From NCBI RefSeq assembly GCF_000744105.1, contig NZ_JQLH01000001.1, positions 930,001-994,000 of the forward strand: 64,000 bases of DNA. The letters run 5' to 3'. The DNA is from Maribacter forsetii DSM 18668 (lineage in GTDB: Bacteria > Bacteroidota > Bacteroidia > Flavobacteriales > Flavobacteriaceae). A program made the position numbers and the translations under genes. The notes under the pieces are model-generated. The model was not told the DNA's origin. It searched no databases and worked only from the letters and a program-made list of their open reading frames with translations. Positions within the stretch are counted from its first letter, which is position 1. Every line of letters begins with the position of its first letter. Shown in pieces: positions 44,814 to 51,575 of the stretch.

Positions 44814-45476
44814 TTATGCGAAACCAAAGTAAAAACTCAAAATACCTAGAGTGTTGAAAATGCCATGTATCATAATCATAAACCACAAATCGTATTTGCG
44901 CATGTAGAATATTATTGATAAAAGTGCTCCGATAATTACCACAACAAGTTGCCCCGTGATTCCTTGCTGCATGTGCATATATCCGAAAAAACCGCAAATT
45001 ATTAGAATATTAATAGCAAGACTGATTTTACTGTCTCCAAAGAATTTGACGAACTGTCGCATAAGATAACCTCGAAAAATGATTTCTTCTCCAAATCCCG
45101 CAGTAGCCCAAACTATCAATAACCATACGATGGTGGTCTCAAGGTTTCCTTCCAATTGACTCATGCTTGAATAGTCAATAGGAACTCCTGTTAACATCTC
45201 GATTCCAGGTACCACAACAAAGACATAAAAAATAAAGAGTCCCAGAGCAACTAATGTAGCATGTACAAGGAGATTTTTTGCATTGAATTTTGCTCGTTTA
45301 AACCCAAGCGCTGAAAATGGTTTTCCCTTGAATTCTATATAATTAGCAATAATGATAATAATAGAGATAATTATATTTTCAAAAGGTGTTCTTGTGATTG
45401 ACCCAAAGTACATGAAACAGATAATGGCAAGGGTCACTAATGGAATTACTATTTGTCGTAAGGTCATTTTTTTCAT
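44814..45476 (-). CDS. CPBP-family intramembrane metalloprotease
   Basis: 220 residues with about seven hydrophobic segments. The CPBP/Abi motifs are present: GEEIIFRGYLMRQF (about 128-141, EExxxR), GFFGYMHMQQG with a motif-2 His, and MIMIHGIFNTLG (motif 3 His, Asn). Relatives process prenylated proteins or bacteriocins, or give self-immunity. Here it lies 120 bp downstream of a LytTR regulator gene, with a direct repeat between that looks like its binding site. Confidence 0.87.
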   Translation of the reverse strand: MKKMTLRQIVIPLVTLAIICFMYFGSITRTPFENIIISIIIIIANYIEFKGKPFSALGFKRAKFNAKNLLVHATLVALGLFIFYVFVVVPGIEMLTGVPIDYSSMSQLEGNLETTIVWLLIVWATAGFGEEIIFRGYLMRQFVKFFGDSKISLAINILIICGFFGYMHMQQGITGQLVVVIIGALLSIIFYMRKYDLWFMIMIHGIFNTLGILSFYFGFA

Positions 45477-45550
45477 CTTTTTTGATTTTAAATTCTAAGA
45501 CGAAGAAATGAACTGAATGCCCAAAAACCCCTTTAAATATTAAAGTTTTT

Positions 45551-45582
45551 ACTGAATGGTAGTAAATTGATAACTGGATGGT
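45551..45582. promoter_or_regulatory. Candidate LytTR-binding direct repeat
   Basis: ACTGAATGGT (45551-45560) and ACTGGATGGT (45573-45582) differ by one base and lie 22 bp apart, two helical turns, with a 12-bp spacer. LytTR regulators bind such pairs. It lies upstream of the CPBP gene and just after the LytTR gene's stop. Confidence 0.68.
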
Positions 45583-45596
45583 CGATAGCTTTTAAT

Positions 45597-46433
45597 TTAT
45601 TGAAACCAATTCATAAATTCTTTTCGCTTATATCGACTGATGTTGATTTCGGTAATCGCATCATTTTCAATAGAAGTTTTTAACCTAATCCGCAACTTGC
45701 CATTTTCAATCTTTTCAATTTGGTCTACCGCATCTTTATGAATGATAATTTTACGATTAACTCTAAAAAACAATTGGTCGTTTATTTTTTCTTCGAGTTC
45801 ATTCAATGTAAAATCGGTGGTGATTGAGGCGCCATTATTTTGAACGGTATAGACAATTTTGTTTTCGCTATAGAAACACGCAATATTTTCGTAAGTAAGC
45901 TTAGTTATTTTCGTACCACTTTCAATAGTAATTTCATTATCTTTAATAGATAGCTTATATAAATTATAGATATCTAGGGAATATGCTAATCCTATGAGAA
46001 TGAAACTTAATAATAAGGTAACAAGCAGTCCAATTAATAAGTAATAGAATTTAGTTTCTCCACCAGCAATTTTGTTTAAGACAATACCTAATGGAATATA
46101 CATGATGGTAATATACCCAAGAGTAGAGACCATATACCATGAGATAGAAGTGATTTCTATTTTTTTAGAGAAATACTTTTTTTTGTAATGTTTAAAATTA
46201 AGCTCTGCTATGATTCCAATAAGAATACACAAAACAATGGTGGATAGAAAACCTTCTACAGGGAATCTATATGATTTGCCATCTGGGAAACTCTCCGGAG
46301 TTGATAAATGATTTACGACTAAAGAGAAAATTATGAAGACAATTAATTTCTGAAACCAACTCCATAGAGAACTATGGTCAAACTTTAGCGATACTGTTTT
46401 TAACGCAGTTTTGGTTGGTTTTGTAGCACTCAT
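45597..46433 (-). CDS. Membrane-bound LytTR-family transcriptional regulator
   Basis: 278 residues. Four hydrophobic segments in the first 165 residues (LIVFIIFSLVV, FLSTIVLCILIGIIAEL, YMVSTLGYITIMYIPLGIV, LLIGLLVTLLLSFILIGLAY). The C-terminal LytTR DNA-binding domain (about 190-278) has TLNELEEKINDQLFFRVNRK and IIIHKDAVDQIEKIENGKLRI. It is a one-component design: the membrane part may sense the envelope and the cytosolic end binds DNA. The next gene on the strand is the CPBP protease, its likely target. Confidence 0.87.
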   Translation of the reverse strand: MSATKPTKTALKTVSLKFDHSSLWSWFQKLIVFIIFSLVVNHLSTPESFPDGKSYRFPVEGFLSTIVLCILIGIIAELNFKHYKKKYFSKKIEITSISWYMVSTLGYITIMYIPLGIVLNKIAGGETKFYYLLIGLLVTLLLSFILIGLAYSLDIYNLYKLSIKDNEITIESGTKITKLTYENIACFYSENKIVYTVQNNGASITTDFTLNELEEKINDQLFFRVNRKIIIHKDAVDQIEKIENGKLRIRLKTSIENDAITEINISRYKRKEFMNWFQ

Positions 46434-46491
46434 TAATTAGAAACTTTTGTTTGAGTTAATCTTGAAGAACGATGGTTTTTTTACCATTGCA

Positions 46492-46676
46492 GCTAACGGT
46501 TCGGCTATGATTAGTGCGGGGCGGAAATCCAATGAGATTTCCAGCTACGCACAAAGCATAATCTTATGGTTTTGTGTTTTTCTTTTTTTGTTCAAATGCA
46601 AAGTCCATAAGATTTTGCGACATCATAAATATACACAGACCTTGGCGTTTAAACCTAAGCCCGCATTAATTATAGG
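46492..46676. repeat. Palindromic element E4, tip displaced by IS110
   Basis: Left arm: GCTAACGGTTCGGCTATGATTAGTGCGGG. Right arm: CCCGCATTAATTATAGG, continuing as TTGTTATC on the far side of IS copy 2. Inner stem: AATCTTATGG (46560-46569) with the exact complement CCATAAGATT (46605-46614). Confidence 0.82.
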
Positions 46677-46723
46677 CATCCTAAGTTAGTAATCTGTTAT
46701 CTTTTATAGTTTAACAAAAGAAC

Positions 46724-46888
46724 AAAAGAGCAGAGTAAGGTTATTTTAGGTTTAGGAACTTCAGATTCCGTCAACAAAGAAAATCCCTGCTCTTTTACTA
46801 TTCAAATACGATCAGTTCATTAGGTCATAAGAACCTGTTTCTAGGATGATGTATAGCATTAGTGTTTGTTCTTTGAAAATTTAATGAT
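46724..46888 (+). ncRNA. Candidate bridge-RNA region of IS110 copy 2
   Basis: Same sequence and stem (46724-46733 with 46787-46796) as in copy 1. Confidence 0.45.
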
Positions 46889-47854
46889 ATGAATAAAAGT
46901 ACAATTTTTGTGGGGATAGACATCTCGAAAGATGTTTTCGATGTATATGATACCAAGAGAGGCCATATCCAATACTGTAATGATGAAAATGGTTTCAAGT
47001 TGTTCCGAAAGAGCATAACCGCCGATCATTGGTGCGTAATGGAAGCTACGGGATGCTATCACCACCAACTTGCCATTGACCTTTTCAATAACGGTTTACG
47101 TGTTTCGGTGATAAACCCCTTGATCATCAAGCGTTTTATACAGATGAAACTGAACCAGGTCAAAACGGATAAGAGCGATGCCAAGATGATCTGTCGCTAT
47201 GGCGAAGAACAGGCAATGGAGCTATGGTCACCAGAGCCTGATTATATTGTGGAGAGCAAGACCCTTCAAGGAGTCGTGCGTCTTTATTTCAAGCAACGCA
47301 CGGCTTTGAAAAATACGCTTCACGCCATGTCCACGAGTAAACGTGGCAAGGGCAAGCTAATGCGTTCCGTCGTCCGTCAGTTGAAGAGCCTGGACAAAGA
47401 GATCGGTTTGCTAGAGGCAGAGATCGAAAAATTGATACGTGCGAACGAACAGGAGCTTTATACAAGATTGAACACTATACCGGGTGTTGGTAGAAAGACC
47501 GCTATGCTCTTGATTGTTTCCACGAACGGTTTTCGGGATTTTGAAAGTTCACGGCAGTTGTCTTCCTATTTCGGTCTTGCCCCTAACGAGCGAAGTTCGG
47601 GCAGTAGTATCCGAGGAAAGTCCCGAATAAGTAAAACCGGAGATCCTCTAGTGAGGAACCATCTTTTTCTGTGCAGTTTTACAGCATGTATCCATAACCC
47701 TCAATGCAAGGCATTATATGATAGGATAGTCTTAAAAGGTAAAAGCAAAAAATTGGCTTTGATCGCAGTCTGTAATAAACTTATTAAACAAGCTTACGGA
47801 ATAGCTAAATCAGGTTTGGATTACGATAGAAATCATGTGGGTGGATTGAGCTAA
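46889..47854 (+). CDS. IS110-family transposase (DEDD, copy 2)
   Basis: 321 residues, identical to the protein at 41901-42866, with the same DEDD residues and C-terminal serine region. The absence of any difference implies a recent duplication or gene conversion. Both copies are intact and probably active. Confidence 0.95.
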   Translation: MNKSTIFVGIDISKDVFDVYDTKRGHIQYCNDENGFKLFRKSITADHWCVMEATGCYHHQLAIDLFNNGLRVSVINPLIIKRFIQMKLNQVKTDKSDAKMICRYGEEQAMELWSPEPDYIVESKTLQGVVRLYFKQRTALKNTLHAMSTSKRGKGKLMRSVVRQLKSLDKEIGLLEAEIEKLIRANEQELYTRLNTIPGVGRKTAMLLIVSTNGFRDFESSRQLSSYFGLAPNERSSGSSIRGKSRISKTGDPLVRNHLFLCSFTACIHNPQCKALYDRIVLKGKSKKLALIAVCNKLIKQAYGIAKSGLDYDRNHVGGLS

Positions 47855-47883
47855 ATATTATTTGTTTTTCAGCTCAGTTCTTT

Positions 47884-48362
47884 GTTATCTGCTGGCTTTT
47901 TCCAGTTTGTTGATTATTTCAAACGATTTATAGCGAAAGACTTTTGCGTAATCAGGCTTTTCACGTGTCTTCATTTCGTACGATTTCGGAATACCTTTTT
48001 CTAAATAAAACTGTCCAATTAGTTTCAAATCCTTATTACGATAAATCGTATCAAAGAACACTTTAAGAATTTTATTTATTCCATTTGCGGCTTCTATAAA
48101 AATGCAATCTTCAGCTTTTAACTTGAAGTTTATATCTTTTGAATACAATTTAGTTTCATAGAAATTAGCGCAATCACATGCCCAGTTTACGTATCCGACA
48201 TGAATAGTGTCCATTTGCGTATTCAATTTAATCGGTTGGTCAATAAAGGTCGGATTTGAACTAACGTAGGCAGAAAGAAATGTTATTCCAATTGTTATTA
48301 TTAAAAATGTTCCGACTCCAATGATAATTCGTTTAAGCATGTTTTTTTAGCTTGCAGATAAC
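47884..48362. repeat. Module C4 bounded by inverted repeats GTTATCTGC/GCAGATAAC
   Basis: Perfect 9-bp ends at 47884-47892 and 48354-48362, with 12 of 14 matches if extended. They enclose one gene whose stop codon (47885-47887) lies inside the left repeat. Confidence 0.75.
47885..48340 (-). CDS. Small membrane-anchored protein of unknown function (module C4)
   Basis: 151 residues. One N-terminal membrane segment (RIIIGVGTFLIITIGITFLSAYV, in residues about 4-26). The rest is extracytoplasmic with three cysteines (NWACDCANF, EDCIFIEA) that may form a disulfide. Not recognised. The stop codon is part of the module-end repeat and adjoins IS copy 2, so the gene fills the module completely. Confidence 0.62.
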   Translation of the reverse strand: MLKRIIIGVGTFLIITIGITFLSAYVSSNPTFIDQPIKLNTQMDTIHVGYVNWACDCANFYETKLYSKDINFKLKAEDCIFIEAANGINKILKVFFDTIYRNKDLKLIGQFYLEKGIPKSYEMKTREKPDYAKVFRYKSFEIINKLEKASR

Positions 48363-48484
48363 GTCTAATGTATGATCTGTACGGGTTAGAAATCCGTAGG
48401 ATTTCCCACCGTACGATAAGATTCTAAATATACGTAGATTTTCCGACGGAAAATCGGACAGTATAGATTATACATATTGTTAGC
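48357..48484. repeat. Palindromic element E5
   Basis: Outer arms: TAACGTCTAATGTATGATCTGTACGGG and CAGTATAGATTATACATATTGTTA. The interior folds into two perfect hairpins, GAAATCC-GTA-GGATTTC (48389-48405) and GATTTTCC-GAC-GGAAAATC (48437-48455). The architecture is like E2, E4 and E8 but the inner sequence is unrelated. Confidence 0.8.
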
Positions 48485-48852
48485 AAACGTGTTGCAGCGC
48501 AAACCTTTTTCTGGTCGCAGATCACTGATTTTTTTCCCAAACTCTTTTAGAATGGTTTCTTTTTTTAAGTCCGTCGAAACCAAATATAAAGGGATTTGTC
48601 TATATCGTTTTTATGCAGACCAATTCAAGAAATTGAAAAGTCTGTCCGCGCAACAGTTGCGTCTGAGTAAAGTCCGTCCGAGCGAGAACTTTGGCAAGGT
48701 AATTTATTAATTAAACATCTGAAGTTTGAGAAAGTAACAAGCCTAAAGAAACCATTTTAAAAATGCTGGTTTACCCGAACCAAACTCTTCTTTTTTAAAT
48801 ATTCAGGCTAATTGCGCAACGATTTAATTTTTATGGCAATATGTTTGCTAAC
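48479..48852. repeat. Module C5 bounded by inverted repeats GTTAGCAAACGT/ATGTTTGCTAAC
   Basis: 11 of 12 bases are complementary (48479-48490 and 48841-48852). The 374-bp module has no complete gene. It contains the hairpin CGCAAC-A-GTTGCG (about 48650) and, at its left end, a possible HTH gene fragment. Confidence 0.7.
48490..48583 (-). pseudogene. Possible truncated XRE-type HTH gene start (module C5)
   Basis: The minus-strand frame reads TDLKKETILKEFGKKISDLRPEKGL, in which the part ILKEFGKKISDLR and EKGL resembles the first helix of XRE-family regulators. It then runs into the module end without a recognition helix. Start would be TTG. TATATTTG just before it could be a -7 box. This may be a cut-off gene or coincidence. 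Confidence 0.35.
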
Positions 48853-49392
48853 GGTTGAGCTCGTATGTTTGGTTCTTAGTTTGAAGATACTATAATTATA
48901 TAAATAAAGGAGGTTGATTAAGCGGTTGAGCTAGATACATTTTCAATGATGTCGTTTCATAGATGAACAATTCTTCTTTAGCTACTACTTTTATAAAAGT
49001 AGTAGCTTAGATATTGAACAATAGCTAAAATTAGAAGGGAAAGAGAGGTCTCGGCTAGATACACTTTAGGGTGATATCGTTTCTTAGAAATCCCGCCATT
49101 TTATAATTTTCTTGGAACGTCTCGGCTCGTATGTTTGGTTCTTAGTTTGAAGATACTATAATTATATAAATCAAAGAGACAATAAAGGAGAGAGATTTAG
49201 GGGTTTAGCTAGATACAATTTTATTGATATCGTTGCATAGATTAACTACTCTTTTAGCTACTACTTTTATAAAAGTAGTAGCTTGGATACTAACAAAAGC
49301 TAAAATAGGAGGGACAGAGAGTTCTCGGCTAGATACACTTTAGGGTGATATCGTTTCTTAGAAATCCCGCCCTTCTATAATTTTCTTGGAAT
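48853..49392. repeat. Two tandem 260-270-bp units with 28-bp palindromes
   Basis: Unit 1 is about 48859-49118, unit 2 about 49125-49392. Both start with a palindrome-element arm (GCTCGTATGTTTGGTTCTTAG) and carry the perfect palindrome AGCTACTACTTT-TATA plus its complement (48980-49007 and 49256-49283). Each unit also contains two versions of GCTAGATACA...GATRTCGTTKCWTAGA. No coding frame is convincing. The third IS110 element follows. Confidence 0.75.
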
Positions 49393-49396
49393 CTGA

Positions 49397-50592
49397 ACAG
49401 TACCTAGGTCCTTTGGATAGAGATCGAATCAAGTGCGAGCAAAGATGATAAAGAGAATTACAGCTTAAAAACCGAAGAAATGGAAAAGCGTTTAAAACAG
49501 AGTCTGGGCATCGATGTTTCAAAATTGAACTTATCATTATCACTAGGTTCCCTAAATGAAAATTTAGTTAAAGAATTTGAGTCCCATCCCGATGTATCCA
49601 ATGATATAATGGGTTATAAGGTACTCTTGAAATGGCTGAAGGCATCTGTCGATCTCGATGTGGAATTGTTGGTGGTGATGGAAGCCACGGGCGTTTACCA
49701 TCAAGGTATTGCGCATTTTCTGTACGAGCAGGGCTATAGCGTTTGTGTAATGCAATCGGGTCGTGTAAAGCGCTATGCGCAGAGTTTGGACCAACGTTCC
49801 AAAACGGATGCACTCGACAGTAGAATGCTAAGTATGTTAGGTCTGGAAAGGAACATTCGACTATGGCACCCGCCCAGTGAGGAATTGCAGGAGCTAAAAG
49901 GACTGAGCAGGGAACGTAGTTCATTGTTGAACGATAGAACGATGGAGACCAATCGACAAGGAGCTATCGCATCGAGCGTACATAACAATGCGAGGGCATT
50001 GAAAAGGCACAAGATCAGATTAAAGCTTCTGAATACCCAGATAGCGGCGGTCGAAGAAGATATGCAACTTCTGATCTCTAAAAATGAAGTATTGAAAAGG
50101 AAGCTCGATTATTTGACAAGCATCCCAGGTATATCCTTTATATCTGCGGCTACGGTAATCGGAGAAACGTTAGGCTTCGAATCTATAGTCAATGCCAAGC
50201 AGTTGGCGAGCTATGCCGGTTATGATGTAGTATTACGGGAATCGGGAAACTTCAAGGGAAAGACCCGGATCAGTAAAAAAGGGAACAGCCATATAAGGGC
50301 GGTACTGCACATGCCCTCGATGACCTGTGTACGCTGTAACCCGACATTGAAACAGTTCTATAATAGACTAAAGCCGAACAAGGCAAAGCCGTTGGTGGCA
50401 CTTGTAGCGGTGCAGAGAAAACTATTGATATTGATGTATACCTTATGGAAGAACGAAGAAAACTATGATGCGGGATATGAAATAAAAAAGCAGCAAAAGC
50501 ATGAAGCTCTTGCTGCGCGGGATAACAGTTTGATAAATCAACCTGTTTCCTAAATTATTAAAGAAAAAACTTGTTTTTCAACACAGTACCTA
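49397..50592 (+). mobile_element. Third IS110-family insertion sequence
   Basis: About 1.2 kb, bounded by the direct repeat ACAGTACCTA (49397-49406 and 50583-50592). The right end joins CTATGAACAGTACGGG, the arm of palindrome E8, whose tip is lost. It is not related in detail to copies 1 and 2. Ends are approximate. Confidence 0.72.
49480..50553 (+). CDS. IS110-family transposase, second type
   Basis: 357 residues. DEDD domain: LGIDVSKLNLSL (Asp about 13), VVMEATGVYHQG (Glu about 69), KTDALDSRML (Asp about 109 and 112). C-terminal Transposase_20 domain: SIPGISFISAATVIGE, LASYAGYDVVLRESGNFKGKTR, ISKKGNSHIR. Intact. It has a different length and sequence from the 321-residue type. Only about 80 bp of non-coding DNA lies before the gene within the presumed ends, so the place of its guide RNA is unclear; the tandem units upstream are one possibility. 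Confidence 0.94.
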   Translation: MEKRLKQSLGIDVSKLNLSLSLGSLNENLVKEFESHPDVSNDIMGYKVLLKWLKASVDLDVELLVVMEATGVYHQGIAHFLYEQGYSVCVMQSGRVKRYAQSLDQRSKTDALDSRMLSMLGLERNIRLWHPPSEELQELKGLSRERSSLLNDRTMETNRQGAIASSVHNNARALKRHKIRLKLLNTQIAAVEEDMQLLISKNEVLKRKLDYLTSIPGISFISAATVIGETLGFESIVNAKQLASYAGYDVVLRESGNFKGKTRISKKGNSHIRAVLHMPSMTCVRCNPTLKQFYNRLKPNKAKPLVALVAVQRKLLILMYTLWKNEENYDAGYEIKKQQKHEALAARDNSLINQPVS

Positions 50593-50771
50593 TGAACAGT
50601 ACGGGAGCAAACTAGCGTTTGCTTTCCGCCTTGCACATAGCGAAATCTTTGTGTTTTGTTTTTTCTTTGTCCCGCTAAAAAGCAAAATCCCAAAGATTTT
50701 GCGGACTTCACAAAAATACGCAAACCCTGTGATTAAGCCCGAAGCCAGTATTGTTCATAGGTATTGTTGTG
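50590..50771. repeat. Palindromic element E8, left tip displaced by IS110
   Basis: Arms: CTATGAACAGTACGGG and CAGTATTGTTCATAGG...TTGTTG. Inner stem: GCGAAATCTTTGTG (50640-50653) with CCCAAAGATTTTGCGG (50689-50704). The first 85 bp are nearly identical to E2. Confidence 0.8.
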
Positions 50772-51415
50772 CAACGTTTTTATTCATATTGCCTTAGTTC
50801 AAAAGATAGGTTATTGAAATTATCTCTAAGGGCTCCAATTCCAAATTGTAATTCTAAACTTATTTCGGTATCGCTTTCGATTACTCCTCGGACACCTGTA
50901 TGATTCTGGACCTGCGAAGATGGTGTACTATGAAAAATAACTGTATTATTCAAGTCTATAGTTGAACTTAACGTACCTAAATATCTACCTTCCGATTCTC
51001 TTACCCAATCGATTTCTAAACCCAAAGTGTTCTCCAAAACATTCGATGTAGGGTCGTCGGTTCCGGATTGACTTATCAGAGAAACATATCTCGTGAATCC
51101 TAACTCGGCATTTTGTCCATTACAGATAAACTCAATATTATCAAACTCTGACTCATCAAGTTGACCATTAGAGTTCGTATCAATACCACTTTGAATTTGA
51201 AATCCACCATTAGGACAATTTTCCCCTGGTTGTTCAATTAAAGTAATTACCAAACTATTCAATCCATCAATACCATCCGTACCGTTTACACCGTCAATTC
51301 CATCTAAACCGTCGCTTCCATCTTCCGCTGAACAGCCTATGATTAGAGAAATAACTAATAGATAAATTACTCTTTTTGTTTCTTTCATATTAAAATAGTT
51401 TTAATGTTGCACAAC
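50766..51415. repeat. Module C7 bounded by inverted repeats GTTGTGCAAC/GTTGCACAAC
   Basis: Perfect 10-bp ends at 50766-50775 and 51406-51415. They enclose one gene whose stop is 5 bp inside the left repeat and whose start is 18 bp inside the right one. Confidence 0.77.
50780..51388 (-). CDS. Lipoprotein with collagen-like linker and DUF7151-like domain (module C7)
   Basis: 202 residues. Lipoprotein signal MKETKRVIYLLVISLIIGC (Cys 19). A run of Gly-x-Asp triplets follows (DGSDGLDGIDGVNGTDGIDG in residues about 22-42). Then comes a Cys-bounded, Asp/Asn-rich segment (CPNGGFQIQSGIDTNSNGQLD ... FICNGQN, within residues about 58-92) like DUF7151, and a C-terminal beta domain. Probably exposed on the cell surface. 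The architecture (lipid anchor plus Gly-Asp linker) is shared with the chromosomal protein at 35.2 kb. Confidence 0.78.
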   Translation of the reverse strand: MKETKRVIYLLVISLIIGCSAEDGSDGLDGIDGVNGTDGIDGLNSLVITLIEQPGENCPNGGFQIQSGIDTNSNGQLDESEFDNIEFICNGQNAELGFTRYVSLISQSGTDDPTSNVLENTLGLEIDWVRESEGRYLGTLSSTIDLNNTVIFHSTPSSQVQNHTGVRGVIESDTEISLELQFGIGALRDNFNNLSFELRQYE

Positions 51416-51445
51416 AATTGTATAAACGTACCTAGGTACGTTTAT
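51416..51445. repeat. Right-end palindrome E9 of the array
   Basis: Perfect 24-bp palindrome ATAAACGTACCT plus complement (51422-51445), directly after the module C7 end. It looks like a minimal element in which the arm TATAAACGTACC folds straight back. Ordinary chromosomal genes follow. Confidence 0.7.
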
Positions 51446-51575
51446 TTATTATTTACCCGTAATTTAATTAAATGTTTTATAACGTCAATGAATACGGTGA
51501 AATAGTCGAATATTAACCGTATAATATGCGTTTGTAAACGTTTTAATTTGTTTGTTAACGTAAAAATTAATTTAA

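Larger units (their letters stand above)
46677..47881 (+). mobile_element. IS110-family insertion sequence, copy 2
   Basis: Same element as copy 1, 4988 bp further on and in the same direction. It is inserted at the same place, between TATAGG and TTGTT, of a full palindrome (E4). The flanks differ only outside 46583-47886. Confidence 0.87.

Noticed and set aside
41595..47886. Composite transposon
   Set aside because: IS110 elements do not normally mobilise DNA between copies, and there is no target duplication around the pair. Homologous recombination is the more likely consequence.
48477..48710. Plus-strand 77-codon frame in module C5
   Set aside because: It starts inside the module-end repeat with a rare start codon, points against all other module genes and has no recognisable domain.
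48853..49392. CRISPR array
   Set aside because: Only two long tandem units with internal palindromes, no short repeats with unique spacers and no cas genes.
42896..51415. Calling the array a classical integron
   Set aside because: Only GTT and AAC of the core agree. GTTGGCA, GTTATCT, GTTAGCA and GTTGTGC do not fit GTTRRRY, and there is no integrase gene or attI in the window.
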